From: an uncultured Alphaproteobacteria bacterium
GTDB taxonomy: Bacteria > Pseudomonadota > Alphaproteobacteria > RF32 > CAG-239
Direction of reading: 5' to 3'
DNA: 32,381 nt
Assembly: GCA_905235385.1 (NCBI GenBank)
Contig: CAJOLB010000021.1
Span: forward strand, 1 to 32,381
Position 1 is the stretch's first letter. Every line of letters starts with the position of its first letter. The position numbers and the translations under genes are program-made. Positions 7,855 through 15,139 of this stretch are shown here, piece after piece. The notes below the pieces were generated by a model, which worked only from the letters and a program-made list of their open reading frames with translations, was not told where the DNA came from and did no database searches.

Positions 7855-8352
7855 TTAAGGTTTTAAACTTTCTAAAATGACAAAATCCGTTTGAAATGAT
7901 TGATAATCAATGTTTTCTTGAGGGTAGAGCGCAGATTGGATTAAGAACATTTCGTTATACCAAGAAGTGAGCTCTTTTATTTTATCTGATCCGTCTTGCC
8001 ATGCTTTGAAAATGATGAAATCAGGCTCACATTCGGAAGCAATCATTGCTTCGTGGCGGCGGTTTCGGCAGATGATACCGGTAAATTTATTTTTCAAATC
8101 TTTCGTTTGCGTTTTGAAATCCGTTTTGATATTTTTTGATTTTGAAAGGTCTAAAACAATGCCGTCAAGGTTATATGCCAGAACATCACTTAAGGATAAA
8201 CCCAAAACAAGTTTGTTTTTTGCTTTAGCTTTCAAAGTAAATTCGTTTTTGAAATGAGACGAAAGGTTTTCATCTAAGATGAAACATTCAAGTTTTTGAT
8301 CGTCTATTAAGCTCAAATCTTCATGAGATATTTTTAAGATAATCTTTTGCAT
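7855..8352 (-). CDS. Small degenerate thiamine-phosphate-synthase/TenI-like protein
   Basis: 165 residues, short for ThiE (usually around 200-220). The recognisable part is ICRNRRHEAMIASECEPDFI at about 94-113. It matches in position and pattern the late strand of ThiE/TenI-type TIM barrels, where a conserved segment reads roughly H(S/T)-x-x-E-A-x-x-A-x-x-x-G-A-D-Y-(V/I). Genes of this type near gap/pgk and efp are common in Alphaproteobacteria. The N-terminal half (MQKIILKISHEDLSLIDDQK) is hard to place, and I cannot see the phosphate- or pyrimidine-binding residues. An enzyme role is doubtful; it may be a divergent remnant. No signal peptide. The stop lies 4 nt after the terminator of the opposing RNA. 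Confidence 0.45.
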   Translation of the reverse strand: MQKIILKISHEDLSLIDDQKLECFILDENLSSHFKNEFTLKAKAKNKLVLGLSLSDVLAYNLDGIVLDLSKSKNIKTDFKTQTKDLKNKFTGIICRNRRHEAMIASECEPDFIIFKAWQDGSDKIKELTSWYNEMFLIQSALYPQENIDYQSFQTDFVILESLKP

Positions 8353-8436
8353 AATGTTTTATTGCTTCTTGTCAATTTGTAAAAAAATGTTATGATGAAT
8401 ACTAATTCATTTTTTTTGAAAAAGAAAGATAATTTT

Positions 8437-8700
8437 ATGGAAACGCAAAAATTAGAGCGGACAGAGCAGGCGATTAATCGCTTAAAGGAAAGTGTGGGTA
8501 CTTTGTCGCAAATTGTTGATGAGAAAAAGGCTGCATTTGCTCAGAAAAAAGAAACTTATAAAAATAATATGGCAGAAAAAACGCAACAAATCGAGGCCTT
8601 GCGTAAAGCATTGAGTATGGCCGCTCAGAAAATCAGCGACAGCGTTGAAAATATTGATGAGGTAATCAGAGAAAATGGCTCAGGTAACAATTCAAATTAA
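8437..8700 (+). CDS. Short coiled-coil protein preceding zapA (DUF4164-like position)
   Basis: 87 residues from the ATG at 8437; an upstream ATG at 8392 would add a Lys/Phe-rich leader and is less likely. The sequence is almost entirely a charged helix with heptad-like spacing (RLKESVGTLSQIVDEKKAAF, later KTQQIEALRKALSMAAQKIS). It ends in a polar Asn/Gly/Ser tail. The next gene, zapA, starts 26 nt inside it, so translation is coupled. A small coiled-coil gene directly before zapA is typical of Alphaproteobacteria and is often annotated DUF4164. A role with ZapA at the division site is inferred from position only. Confidence 0.65.
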   Translation: METQKLERTEQAINRLKESVGTLSQIVDEKKAAFAQKKETYKNNMAEKTQQIEALRKALSMAAQKISDSVENIDEVIRENGSGNNSN

Positions 8701-9265
8701 CGGGCGAGAATACGGCATTGCTTGCGGAGATGGTGAGGAAGCGCATATTATCGAGCTTTCAAGAATTTTAGATGAGAAAGCAAAGCTCCTTACTCAAAAC
8801 GGTGCGCAAATTAACGAGAATCAGCTATTGGCGATGATCGGGCTTTTGGTTGCAGATGAGATGCAAGATGCTCAAAAAGGGGTGAGTGTGCCGGAAGTGC
8901 GCGTAGAAACGGTGGAGAAAATCGTTGAGAAAACGGTAGAGGTTCCGGTAGAGAAAATTGTCGAAGTTGAAAAAATTGTTGAAGTCCCGGTTGAGAAAAT
9001 TGTTGAGAAAACGGTAGAGATTCCGGTCGAAAAGATTGTCGAAGTTGAAAAAATTGTTGAAGTACCAGTGGAGAAAATCGTTGAGAAAACGGTAGAAGTT
9101 CCGGTCGAAAAGATTGTCGAAGTTGAAAAAATTGTTGAAGTGCCTGTCGAAAAAGAGACGAATCCGAGCATAGATGTTATCGCCGTTGATGATGCTCTTT
9201 CAGGGGCAATAAAAGAGTTAACAACTCAAATAAATTTGCTTGCAACAGATATCGAAAAGTGGTAA
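8675..9265 (+). CDS. zapA: Cell division protein ZapA with an inserted Val/Glu/Lys/Pro repeat
   Basis: ZapA binds FtsZ and bundles its filaments at the division ring. Residues 1-70 are the ZapA domain: MAQVTIQINGREYGIACGDG, then HIIELSRILDEKAK and NQLLAMIGLLVADEM. Normal ZapA is about 100-130 residues; this one has 196. Residues 81-158 are three copies of a 26-residue unit built from VEKIVE, KTVEVPVE and VEKIVEVPVE blocks. A C-terminal helix follows (AIKELTTQINLLATDIEKW), resembling the normal coiled-coil end. The repeat therefore sits between head domain and C-terminal helix, as a spacer. Start ATG at 8675 overlaps the preceding gene. The 6S-RNA-like locus follows directly, a usual arrangement. 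Confidence 0.85.
   Translation: MAQVTIQINGREYGIACGDGEEAHIIELSRILDEKAKLLTQNGAQINENQLLAMIGLLVADEMQDAQKGVSVPEVRVETVEKIVEKTVEVPVEKIVEVEKIVEVPVEKIVEKTVEIPVEKIVEVEKIVEVPVEKIVEKTVEVPVEKIVEVEKIVEVPVEKETNPSIDVIAVDDALSGAIKELTTQINLLATDIEKW
8915..9148 (+). repeat. Three tandem 78-bp repeats inside zapA
   Basis: Units 8915-8992, 8993-9070 and 9071-9148. Each starts GAGAAAAT(C/T)GTTGAGAAAAC. Differences are few and mostly synonymous (for example GTCCCGGTT, GTACCAGTG and GTGCCTGTC all encode Val-Pro-Val). Length is a multiple of three, so copy-number change keeps the frame. Confidence 0.97.
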
Positions 9266-9279
9266 TATAAAATCATAGA

Positions 9280-9447
9280 GACGGAGCTGTCTGACGCGAT
9301 TAACCGCATAGTCTATCCGAGCCAACATTATATGATTTTAGGGAACCGTCTCTGTTCAGATCGTGGTCTGATTATATGGTGCCCACCTTGACGAAGCGGT
9401 TCGATATGAATGTTGAATTTATTGTTAAACGGTCAGACGGCTCTTCT
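9280..9447 (+). ncRNA. ssrS: Probable 6S RNA
   Basis: 6S RNA binds sigma-70 RNA polymerase and mimics an open promoter. The locus lies directly after zapA, the usual place for ssrS in many proteobacteria. A long closing stem is seen: GAGCTGTCTGAC (9284-9295) pairs with GTCAGACGGCTC (9432-9443), 12 pairs with one G-U. Nested inside are AACCGC pairing with GCGGTT (in GAAGCGGTTCGAT) and TCAGA-N6-TCTGA (about 9356-9371). About 160-170 nt between the stem ends is right for 6S. GGTGCCCACCTTGACG lies on the 3' side. Family assignment rests on position, length and stem pattern, not on a covariance search. Ends are approximate. Confidence 0.65.
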
Positions 9448-9448
9448 T

Positions 9449-9549
9449 TAATTATGTATAGCCGGTAACTAAACGCCCTTCCTTATGTGGCTCTATCTAC
9501 ACTGCGTCGAAAGGAGAGTATTTATTTACGCACACTCTCCACAATTTAA
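9449..9549 (+). repeat. Intergenic hairpin element, copy B (diverged)
   Basis: Same layout as copy A. TATAGCCGGTAACTAAA opens the 5' arm; GTAACTAAA (9465-9473) pairs with TTTATTTAC (9521-9529). CCTTCCTT (9477-9484) pairs with AAGGAGAG (9511-9518), with one mismatch and one G-U. The inner TACACTGCGTCG matches TACACTCCTGTCG of the pgk copy. Arm sequences differ from the other copies, but pairing is retained. It probably ends the zapA/6S transcript. Confidence 0.5.
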
Positions 9550-9624
9550 GATTAAAAGCTCACACCCTCTGAGTTTTTTATATTTTTTAAATATTAGAAA
9601 TTTGTGGTCATTAAAAAATTTCGC

Positions 9625-9652
9625 TTGAAAAATAAAAGTTTAATGATATATT
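9625..9652 (+). promoter_or_regulatory. Likely sigma-70 promoter for gap
   Basis: TTGAAA (9625-9630), 16 nt, TATATT (9647-9652), predicting a transcript start near 9659 and a leader of about 87 nt before the gap start codon. Confidence 0.55.
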
Positions 9653-9676
9653 GCGCGTGAGAAAATTTTATGCCCT

Positions 9677-9715
9677 GTGCGGGGGTGTCCGCACGACTCC
9701 GAAAAAAACTCGGAG
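9677..9715 (+). promoter_or_regulatory. Two tandem hairpins in the gap leader
   Basis: GTGCGG-N6-CCGCAC (9677-9694) and, two bases later, CTCCGA-N7-TCGGAG (9697-9715). Both have perfect 6-bp stems. They lie in the predicted 5' leader, about 30 nt before the gap start. There is no T-run after either, so they are not ordinary terminators. mRNA stabilisation or a protein- or ligand-binding leader is possible. Confidence 0.55.
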
Positions 9716-9745
9716 GTAACGTTTTATAAAAAAAGGAATTTAAAT

Positions 9746-10762
9746 ATGGTCGTTCGCGTCGCAATTAACGGATATGGTCGTATCGGTCGTTTGACACACC
9801 GCGCTATGGTCGAATCCGGCAGAAAAGATATTGAGCTTGTTGCTATCAATGATTTGGGTAAACCGGTTGATAATGCAAGACTTTTGAAGTATGATTCTGT
9901 TCATGGTCGTTTCAAAGGTGAAGTTAGCGCTGATGAGAATTCATTGACGGTTAATGGTCACAAAATTAAAGTGTTTGCAGAAAAAGATCCGCACAACTTG
10001 CCTTGGAAAGATTTGGATATTGATGTTGTGATGGAATGCACAGGTATTTTTGCTGACAAAGAAAAAGCTTCTGTTCACTTGGAAGCTGGTGCAAAACAAG
10101 TTTTGGTTTCTGCTCCGGCAAAAGGCGCTGATAAGACCATTGTGTATGGTGTGAATCAAAATACATTAACAGCCGAAGACAGAGTTGTTTCTAACGCTTC
10201 ATGCACAACAAACTGCTTAGCTCCGATTTGCAAAGTTTTGCAAGAAGTTTGCGGTATTGAAAAAGGTTATATGACAACTATTCACTCTTATACCGGCGAT
10301 CAAAGAACGCTTGATATTGTTCACCCGAAAGATCCTTACAGAGGTCGTGCTGCTGCGCTTAATATGATTCCGACATCTACAGGCGCTGCTAAAGCCATCG
10401 GTTTGGTTTTGCCCGAACTCGCAGGTAAATTGGAAGGTTCTGCCGTTCGCGTGCCGACACCGGATGTTTCTTTGGTTGATTTGACATTTGATGCAAGCCG
10501 CGCAACAACAGCCGAAGAAATTAATGCTGCGATGAAGAAAGCTTCTGAAGGTGAATTAAAAGGTATTTTGGAATACAACGACGAACCGCTCGTTTCACAA
10601 GATTTTGTAACAGATCCGCACACATCTGTTTTTGATGCCGGTCAAACAAAAGTGATTGACGGTAAGTTTGTTCGTGTTGTTTCTTGGTATGACAACGAGT
10701 GGGGCTTCTCTAACAAGATGTCTGACACAGCCGTTGCCATGGCAAAAGCTTACAAAAAATAA
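9746..10762 (+). CDS. gap: Type I glyceraldehyde-3-phosphate dehydrogenase
   Basis: Converts glyceraldehyde 3-phosphate, phosphate and NAD+ to 1,3-bisphosphoglycerate in glycolysis. From the ATG at 9746 it has 338 residues, the normal length. An in-frame ATG at 9677 is rejected because it lies inside the leader hairpin and adds a non-conserved tail, whereas 9746 has AAAGGAATTTAAAT before it. The N-terminal Rossmann motif is NGYGRIGR (8-15), with Asp36 in INDL favouring NAD. The catalytic site is SNASCTTNC with Cys153, and His180 lies in HSYTGDQ. The C-terminal signature [12 protein letters not shown] is present. It is followed by a strong terminator and then pgk. Confidence 0.98.
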   Translation: MVVRVAINGYGRIGRLTHRAMVESGRKDIELVAINDLGKPVDNARLLKYDSVHGRFKGEVSADENSLTVNGHKIKVFAEKDPHNLPWKDLDIDVVMECTGIFADKEKASVHLEAGAKQVLVSAPAKGADKTIVYGVNQNTLTAEDRVVSNASCTTNCLAPICKVLQEVCGIEKGYMTTIHSYTGDQRTLDIVHPKDPYRGRAAALNMIPTSTGAAKAIGLVLPELAGKLEGSAVRVPTPDVSLVDLTFDASRATTAEEINAAMKKASEGELKGILEYNDEPLVSQDFVTDPHTSVFDAGQTKVIDGKFVRVVSWYDNEWGFSNKMSDTAVAMAKAYKK

Positions 10763-10778
10763 AAACGATAAAAAAAAC

Positions 10779-10810
10779 GCCCTCTTGAGTTTGGCTCAAG
10801 GGGGCTTTTT
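10779..10810 (+). terminator. Rho-independent terminator between gap and pgk
   Basis: GCCCTCTTGAG (10779-10789), loop TTTGG, CTCAAGGGGGC (10795-10805): 11 pairs with one G-U, followed by TTTTT. It lies only 20 nt before the pgk start, so pgk is reached by read-through or by a promoter overlapping this region. It probably sets the gap:pgk ratio. Confidence 0.9.
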
Positions 10811-10830
10811 ATAAAGAAGGACAAAGAATT

Positions 10831-12036
10831 ATGGCTTATAGAACAATTGAAGATTTAGGTGATTTGAACGGTAAAGTTGTGATGCTCAGAGCCGATTTGA
10901 ATGTGCCGATGGATGAGAATTTTAAGGTAACAAACACAGCGCGAATCGACCGCACGGTGCCGACAATCAAACTTTTGATGAAAAAGGGCGCAAAGGTTGT
11001 CGTGATTTCGCACTTCGGTAGACCTGAAGGCAAAGGCGATATGAAAAATTCGCTTAGCCACATTGTGGCTGATTTGCAAAAAGCACTCGGCAGCAAGGTC
11101 GTTTTTGTTGAGGACTGCATCGGCGAAACGGTTTCGAAAGCTGTTCAAAATATGAAAAATGATGAGGTTTTGCTTCTTGAAAATCTGCGCTTTTATGATG
11201 AAGAAAAGAAGGGCAACGAGGCTTGGGCCAAAGAATTAACAAAAGTTGCCGATGTTTATGTTTCGGACGCTTTTTCGACCGCACACCGCGCACACGCTTC
11301 TATGGTTGCGGCGGCAAAAGAACTTCCTTCTGCCATGGGGCTTTTAATGGCCGAAGAAGTTGAGGCTTTGACCAAAGGCTTGAACAATCCTGAACGTCCG
11401 CTTATGGCTATTGTGGGTGGTTCTAAAGTTTCAACAAAGCTCGATTTGTTAAACAATTTAGTAAAAAAAGTTGATAAGCTCGTTATTTCCGGCGGTATGG
11501 CGCACACTTTCTTAAAGGCGCTCGGGTATGACGGTGTTAACGAAGAAAACTCACTTTTGCAGCCTGATATGGTTGAGACGGCAAAAGAAATTTTGCAAAC
11601 AGCAAAAAATGCCGGCTGTGAGATTCTTTTACCGCTTGATCTCGTTTGGGCAAAAGAATTTGCCGCCAATGCCGAACATAAAACGGTTGATTTGAACGCT
11701 ATTCCGGCAAACGGCACTTTGCTTGATGTCGGCGAAAAGACGATTGCTTTGATTAAAGAAAAAATGGCAACGTGCAAAACCGTTGTTTGGAACGGCCCTC
11801 TCGGTGCGTTTGAATTAAAGCCGTTTGATAACGCAACAAATGAAGTTGCGCAAGAGGCTGCACGTTTAACAAAGCAAGGCAAACTCACAACCGTTGCGGG
11901 TGGCGGTGATACCGTTTCAGCTTTAGAGAGCGCGGGAGTTGCCGCAGACTTTACATACATTTCAACCGCCGGCGGTGCGTTTTTGGAATGGATGGAAGGG
12001 AAAGAATTGCCGGGCGTTGCCGTATTAAAAAAATAA
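10831..12036 (+). CDS. pgk: Phosphoglycerate kinase
   Basis: Transfers phosphate from 1,3-bisphosphoglycerate to ADP, the step after gap. The 401 residues match family length. N-terminal substrate motif MLRADLNVPMDE (about 18-29) and HFGRPEGK (about 61-68) are intact. GGSKVSTKLDLL marks the nucleotide domain, and WNGPLGAFE and TVAGGGDT are the C-terminal ATP-site motifs. Start: ATG with GAAGGACAAAGAATT before it. A hairpin repeat (copy C) begins at its stop codon and is followed by a bidirectional terminator. fba, often next in Alphaproteobacteria, is not in this window. Confidence 0.98.
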   Translation: MAYRTIEDLGDLNGKVVMLRADLNVPMDENFKVTNTARIDRTVPTIKLLMKKGAKVVVISHFGRPEGKGDMKNSLSHIVADLQKALGSKVVFVEDCIGETVSKAVQNMKNDEVLLLENLRFYDEEKKGNEAWAKELTKVADVYVSDAFSTAHRAHASMVAAAKELPSAMGLLMAEEVEALTKGLNNPERPLMAIVGGSKVSTKLDLLNNLVKKVDKLVISGGMAHTFLKALGYDGVNEENSLLQPDMVETAKEILQTAKNAGCEILLPLDLVWAKEFAANAEHKTVDLNAIPANGTLLDVGEKTIALIKEKMATCKTVVWNGPLGAFELKPFDNATNEVAQEAARLTKQGKLTTVAGGGDTVSALESAGVAADFTYISTAGGAFLEWMEGKELPGVAVLKK

Positions 12037-12157
12037 AATGCGTATAGCTGGCAGCTAAATACAGAAACACTTCTTTAAGCTAAGTCATGTACCAAAACGT
12101 ACACTCCTGTCGCTTAAAAAAGTGTTTCTTATTATCTGCACACGCTCTTCGCATTTT
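12035..12157 (+). repeat. Intergenic hairpin element, copy C
   Basis: Closed by AAAATGCG (12035-12042) and CGCATTTT (12150-12157). The main arm AGAAACACTT (12063-12072) pairs perfectly with AAGTGTTTCT (12120-12129). Further outside GGCAGCTAAATA pairs with TATTATCTGC. Inside, TTTAAGC pairs with GCTTAAA around the core TGTAC-CAAAAC-GTACA (12088-12103), followed by CTCC as in copy A. The arm sequence differs from copy A, but both sides changed together. It overlaps the last A of the pgk stop region. Confidence 0.75.
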
Positions 12158-12191
12158 AGAAAAAAACAGGATATCTAAAGCTAAATTTTCA

Positions 12192-12246
12192 AAAGCGGAA
12201 AAATTCATTTACTATTTTGTAAACTAAAATTTTTCCGTTTCTTATT
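12192..12246. terminator. Bidirectional terminator between pgk and the DUF4956 operon
   Basis: CGGAAAAATT (12196-12205) pairs with AATTTTTCCG (12228-12237), extended inward by TTTAC/GTAAA. A- and T-rich flanks on both sides make it usable in both directions between convergent units. Confidence 0.65.
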
Positions 12247-12262
12247 TCTACTCTATTCAATA

Positions 12263-12955
12263 CTATTTTTTGCGTTGAGTTCTTCTTTCTCCGGTATGAG
12301 AGATAATATTAACGGATTTAACACTTTTTATTGATGTTAATTCATTCGCCAAAGCATTAAAATCTGAAGAGGTTAATTCATAAACGTATTGGAATTCACC
12401 GTCTTTTGCGGTCATTGAAGCCAATTCATTTTTCTTAGATGATTTTTTTATAATTTTTTCGACTTGTTTGATGTCTTCTTGGCGGGATATGTTAATGAAC
12501 AGCAAAGAAGATGTGTTAATTTCATAAGCGTAACCGAGTTCATATAAAATCAGCGTTACGGCAAGACATAACAAGACCGCTAAACTGTATAATCCCACAC
12601 CGCTTATAATGCCGACCGCGATAGCCCAAAAAAGATATAAAAGATCAATCGGGCTTTTAACAGCAGTTCTGAAACGGACAATGGACAGTGAACCGATCAT
12701 ACCTAAAGAAACCAATAAATTTGCCTGCATGGCAATCATGATGCAAGCGGTTATAACTGTCAGCGCAGGAAGCGTAATATTAAAATCCTTAGAGTAAAAT
12801 TCAGATTTTGCATGATGTTTATAAATCATAAAAATATATAATCCAAGCAGAAGTGTTATCACAAAAACGGCGACAATATCCAAAGAGGTTAATGACGTTT
12901 CTCCCGTTAAAGTCGGCTCAATATATTTGTTAACTATGTCAGTTATTTTTTCCAT
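12263..12955 (-). CDS. DUF4956-family integral membrane protein
   Basis: 230 residues with about four membrane segments between 26 and 140 (IVAVFVITLLLGLYIFMIY, ALTVITACIMIAMQANLLVS, then DLLYLFWAIAVGIISGVG and LAVLLCLAVTLILYELGYAY). The family signature SLGMIGSLSIVRFRTAVKSP lies between the second and third segments. The C-terminal 90 residues are a soluble, charged domain (ISRQEDIKQVEKIIKKSS). DUF4956 genes are often found beside VTC-domain and CotH genes, as here. The biochemical role of the family is not established. It is the third gene of the operon, 11 nt after the VTC gene. Confidence 0.85.
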   Translation of the reverse strand: MEKITDIVNKYIEPTLTGETSLTSLDIVAVFVITLLLGLYIFMIYKHHAKSEFYSKDFNITLPALTVITACIMIAMQANLLVSLGMIGSLSIVRFRTAVKSPIDLLYLFWAIAVGIISGVGLYSLAVLLCLAVTLILYELGYAYEINTSSLLFINISRQEDIKQVEKIIKKSSKKNELASMTAKDGEFQYVYELTSSDFNALANELTSIKSVKSVNIISHTGERRTQRKK

Positions 12956-12966
12956 TTTTTTAACCT

Positions 12967-13659
12967 TTATAAAAATGATTGATGAAATTCTCTAGAAATT
13001 CTGTATTTTGAATTGGCTGATTGCCACATGTTACCACATTCCAATAAATTTGCAATAAAATCAGGTAAAAACTCATCATATTTTACCTCAACAATTCTAA
13101 ACGGTTCCGGAGGTAATCGGTATAATATGTTACGATTGCCGAATTTTAAGAAATCATCACTTACTTGCAGATTTTCATCAAAGGTGATGCGGACATTTCC
13201 TTTGCTATATATAAATGCGGTTCTTTCATATGTAATGATAATTTTCGGCCTCAAGTTTTTTGTCAGCATTAAGTGATTAATCAAACACACAAGGTTATTA
13301 TCTGATAGGACGGGTTTTCCCTGTATTAATTGTGTTAATTCATGTTTCGTCAGCGGAGCGGAATCTTTGTGAATATATGAATATTTTTTTATTTTGTGTT
13401 CCAGTTTTATCGAATCCAAAGAATTGTTATAAATACGAATACGGAATTTTTCACGAATGGGTTGTCCGTTAATCGTATCTTCAAGGCAGGAGTCTTCATC
13501 ATCATCAAAATATAAACTTGATACGCAATAGGTTTTATTCCTATCAATAGGCAGGACATTTTTAAATATGGACAGAAGTTTTTCAAATTCGACTTTCGAA
13601 AGACGATATTTGTTTTCAACACGCCAAAAGACAGGTTCACAATCTGCTGATTTCATCAT
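12967..13659 (-). CDS. VTC-domain protein (polyphosphate-polymerase-like)
   Basis: The VTC fold is a tunnel that in yeast Vtc4 makes polyphosphate from ATP; bacterial relatives are mostly uncharacterised. Over 230 residues the family pattern is seen: RVENKYRLS near the start, SSLYFDDDEDSCLED at about 46-60, REKFRIRIYNN, IKLEHKIKKYSYIHKDSAP, ITYERTAFIYSKGNVRITFDE, and FRIVEVKYDEFLPDFI near the end. The basic residues of the tunnel (ENKY, KFRIRIY, LEHKIKK, YERTA) and the late acidic VEVKYDE are kept, so activity is plausible. The start overlaps the cotH-like gene by 23 nt; two adjacent ATGs (13659, 13656) cannot be separated. Coupled to the genes on both sides. Confidence 0.85.
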   Translation of the reverse strand: MMKSADCEPVFWRVENKYRLSKVEFEKLLSIFKNVLPIDRNKTYCVSSLYFDDDEDSCLEDTINGQPIREKFRIRIYNNSLDSIKLEHKIKKYSYIHKDSAPLTKHELTQLIQGKPVLSDNNLVCLINHLMLTKNLRPKIIITYERTAFIYSKGNVRITFDENLQVSDDFLKFGNRNILYRLPPEPFRIVEVKYDEFLPDFIANLLECGNMWQSANSKYRISREFHQSFL

Positions 13660-15139
13660 CTAAAAATATAATCCTTCTATGTAAATGCAACATTAAGTTT
13701 TCGATTTCAGAACGAATGGGTATATATTTATTTTTCCATATTTTTGAGTCAAGCTCACGACTTTTTTCTAAGCCCGGAATGTTCTGTACGGTATCTAATC
13801 TTATTCTCATTTTCTCTTCGAGCGATTTTGAAATTGAAAGATATTTTTGTTTATATACATTCCTGAACATGGGATTTCGCAACAAAAACGTAAAATATGA
13901 CATTTTTTCAGAATAAATTCTTGAGTGTTCATGGTCTTTCATTTGAAATAAAGTATCAAAATCCCACAGCGGTCCCATTTTTAATTTGTGTTTTTTGTTT
14001 ACGCTGTATTTGTAAAAATATATGTTTGATCCCGCCGAATCCCAAGTTCCCATGATTTCGTGCGCCAATCCCCATAAAGCGAATGTATCAATATCAATAA
14101 AATTATACATTTCCGGAGAATTTTGTTTCAGGAGCTTTTCAAAAGATTTTATTTGATCTTTGACAGCTAAAAATTGAGGATCGTATGGAGATGTGATTTC
14201 CGGATATTTGAAAGTGAATCCTAAATTTTTATCCAGCAAAGTGCTTTTAAAATAAAGTCCCTTCATGCTCCAAAAATAAGGATCATGTTCGATTAAGTAT
14301 CCGGTTTTGCTGATGCGGCAGCGTTTGGGGTGCGCTTTTATTGATTCGGACAACATATATACACCCATCCAATTACCGTTTAATATGAGATTTACAAAAC
14401 GCATACGCGGTTCCCAGCCTATTTTTAAAACGGCGGCGACCTGAAGAGCAAAATATGTTTTTAAATTATCTCCACCGGCTAATAAATACCAATCTCTGTC
14501 AGCATATTCATCGCCTAAATTCATAAGGTCCATTCTTTTTTTGAAGTGGATTTTATATGATTTTTTGGGTAATAAAGTGCTTGTGTTTCCTCTTACTCTT
14601 ATCTTTATCGGAATGTTGTTAAAAGTGGCTCGTTTATAGTTTTTTGTAATTGTTTCTCCGATATATATTTGAGGTTTGTGAATATATTTATATTCAAGAT
14701 CTTTGTGATCCAGCGTTTCAATGACAATGGTTGTTAAATTCGGCAATTGGTTAAAATCTAAAAAAATACGCTCCAACTGTTTTTTGATTTGTTTTCCCTT
14801 ATGGTCAATATAGGTCAATTCAAAAGCATATACCTCCGAATGTTTTCCTTTCGTAAAACGGTATTGCCCGATTGATTCCACGGTTTCTTCATATTCTATC
14901 GATGGGCCTGTTATTGATAAAACGGCTTGTTTTGCGGGAATCTTCCACTGAAGCGTTATGGCTTGATCTTCTATTCGGGCATCAAAAGATCCGGCATTGT
15001 TTTTTTGAAGCTGATTTGAAATTTCTGCTATTGAGAGCAATATGCAAGCGATAAGCAAAAAAGCATATAATATATATCGGAATTTTATTCTTAAAAATCG
15101 AGTTATGTGTTTTTTTTCTATCTTCATATTGCACGCCAT
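13637..15139 (-). CDS. CotH-family protein kinase-like protein, membrane anchored
   Basis: CotH proteins have an atypical kinase fold; Bacillus CotH phosphorylates spore-coat proteins. Here 500 residues begin with a membrane anchor (FRYILYAFLLIACILLSIAE, about 20-39), followed by a beta-rich domain to about 130. The CotH domain then shows IRVRGNTSTLLPKKSYKIHF (180-199), NGNWMGVYMLSES (254-266), YLIEHDPY (281-288) and the metal-site motif GPLWDFDTLF (389-398), preceded by IMGTWDSAGSNIYFYKY. The anchor puts the domain in the periplasm. It is the first gene of the CotH/VTC/DUF4956 operon. Two possible starts (15139, and Met5 at 15127) have no strong ribosome binding site. Substrate unknown. Confidence 0.85.
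   Translation of the reverse strand: MACNMKIEKKHITRFLRIKFRYILYAFLLIACILLSIAEISNQLQKNNAGSFDARIEDQAITLQWKIPAKQAVLSITGPSIEYEETVESIGQYRFTKGKHSEVYAFELTYIDHKGKQIKKQLERIFLDFNQLPNLTTIVIETLDHKDLEYKYIHKPQIYIGETITKNYKRATFNNIPIKIRVRGNTSTLLPKKSYKIHFKKRMDLMNLGDEYADRDWYLLAGGDNLKTYFALQVAAVLKIGWEPRMRFVNLILNGNWMGVYMLSESIKAHPKRCRISKTGYLIEHDPYFWSMKGLYFKSTLLDKNLGFTFKYPEITSPYDPQFLAVKDQIKSFEKLLKQNSPEMYNFIDIDTFALWGLAHEIMGTWDSAGSNIYFYKYSVNKKHKLKMGPLWDFDTLFQMKDHEHSRIYSEKMSYFTFLLRNPMFRNVYKQKYLSISKSLEEKMRIRLDTVQNIPGLEKSRELDSKIWKNKYIPIRSEIENLMLHLHRRIIFLDDEISRL

Noticed and set aside
8872-9171. Minus-strand open frame rich in Ser/Thr/Ile/Phe opposite zapA
   Set aside because: It is the mirror image of the 78-bp zapA repeats and has no independent support.
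9390-9410. tRNA or tmRNA T-arm, suggested by GGTTCGAT
   Set aside because: No matching T-stem, acceptor stem or CCA nearby; the segment pairs within the 6S-like fold instead.
9677-9745. Upstream in-frame start for gap
   Set aside because: The extra 23 residues are not GAPDH-like, the ATG lies at the leader hairpin, and 9746 has a good ribosome binding site.
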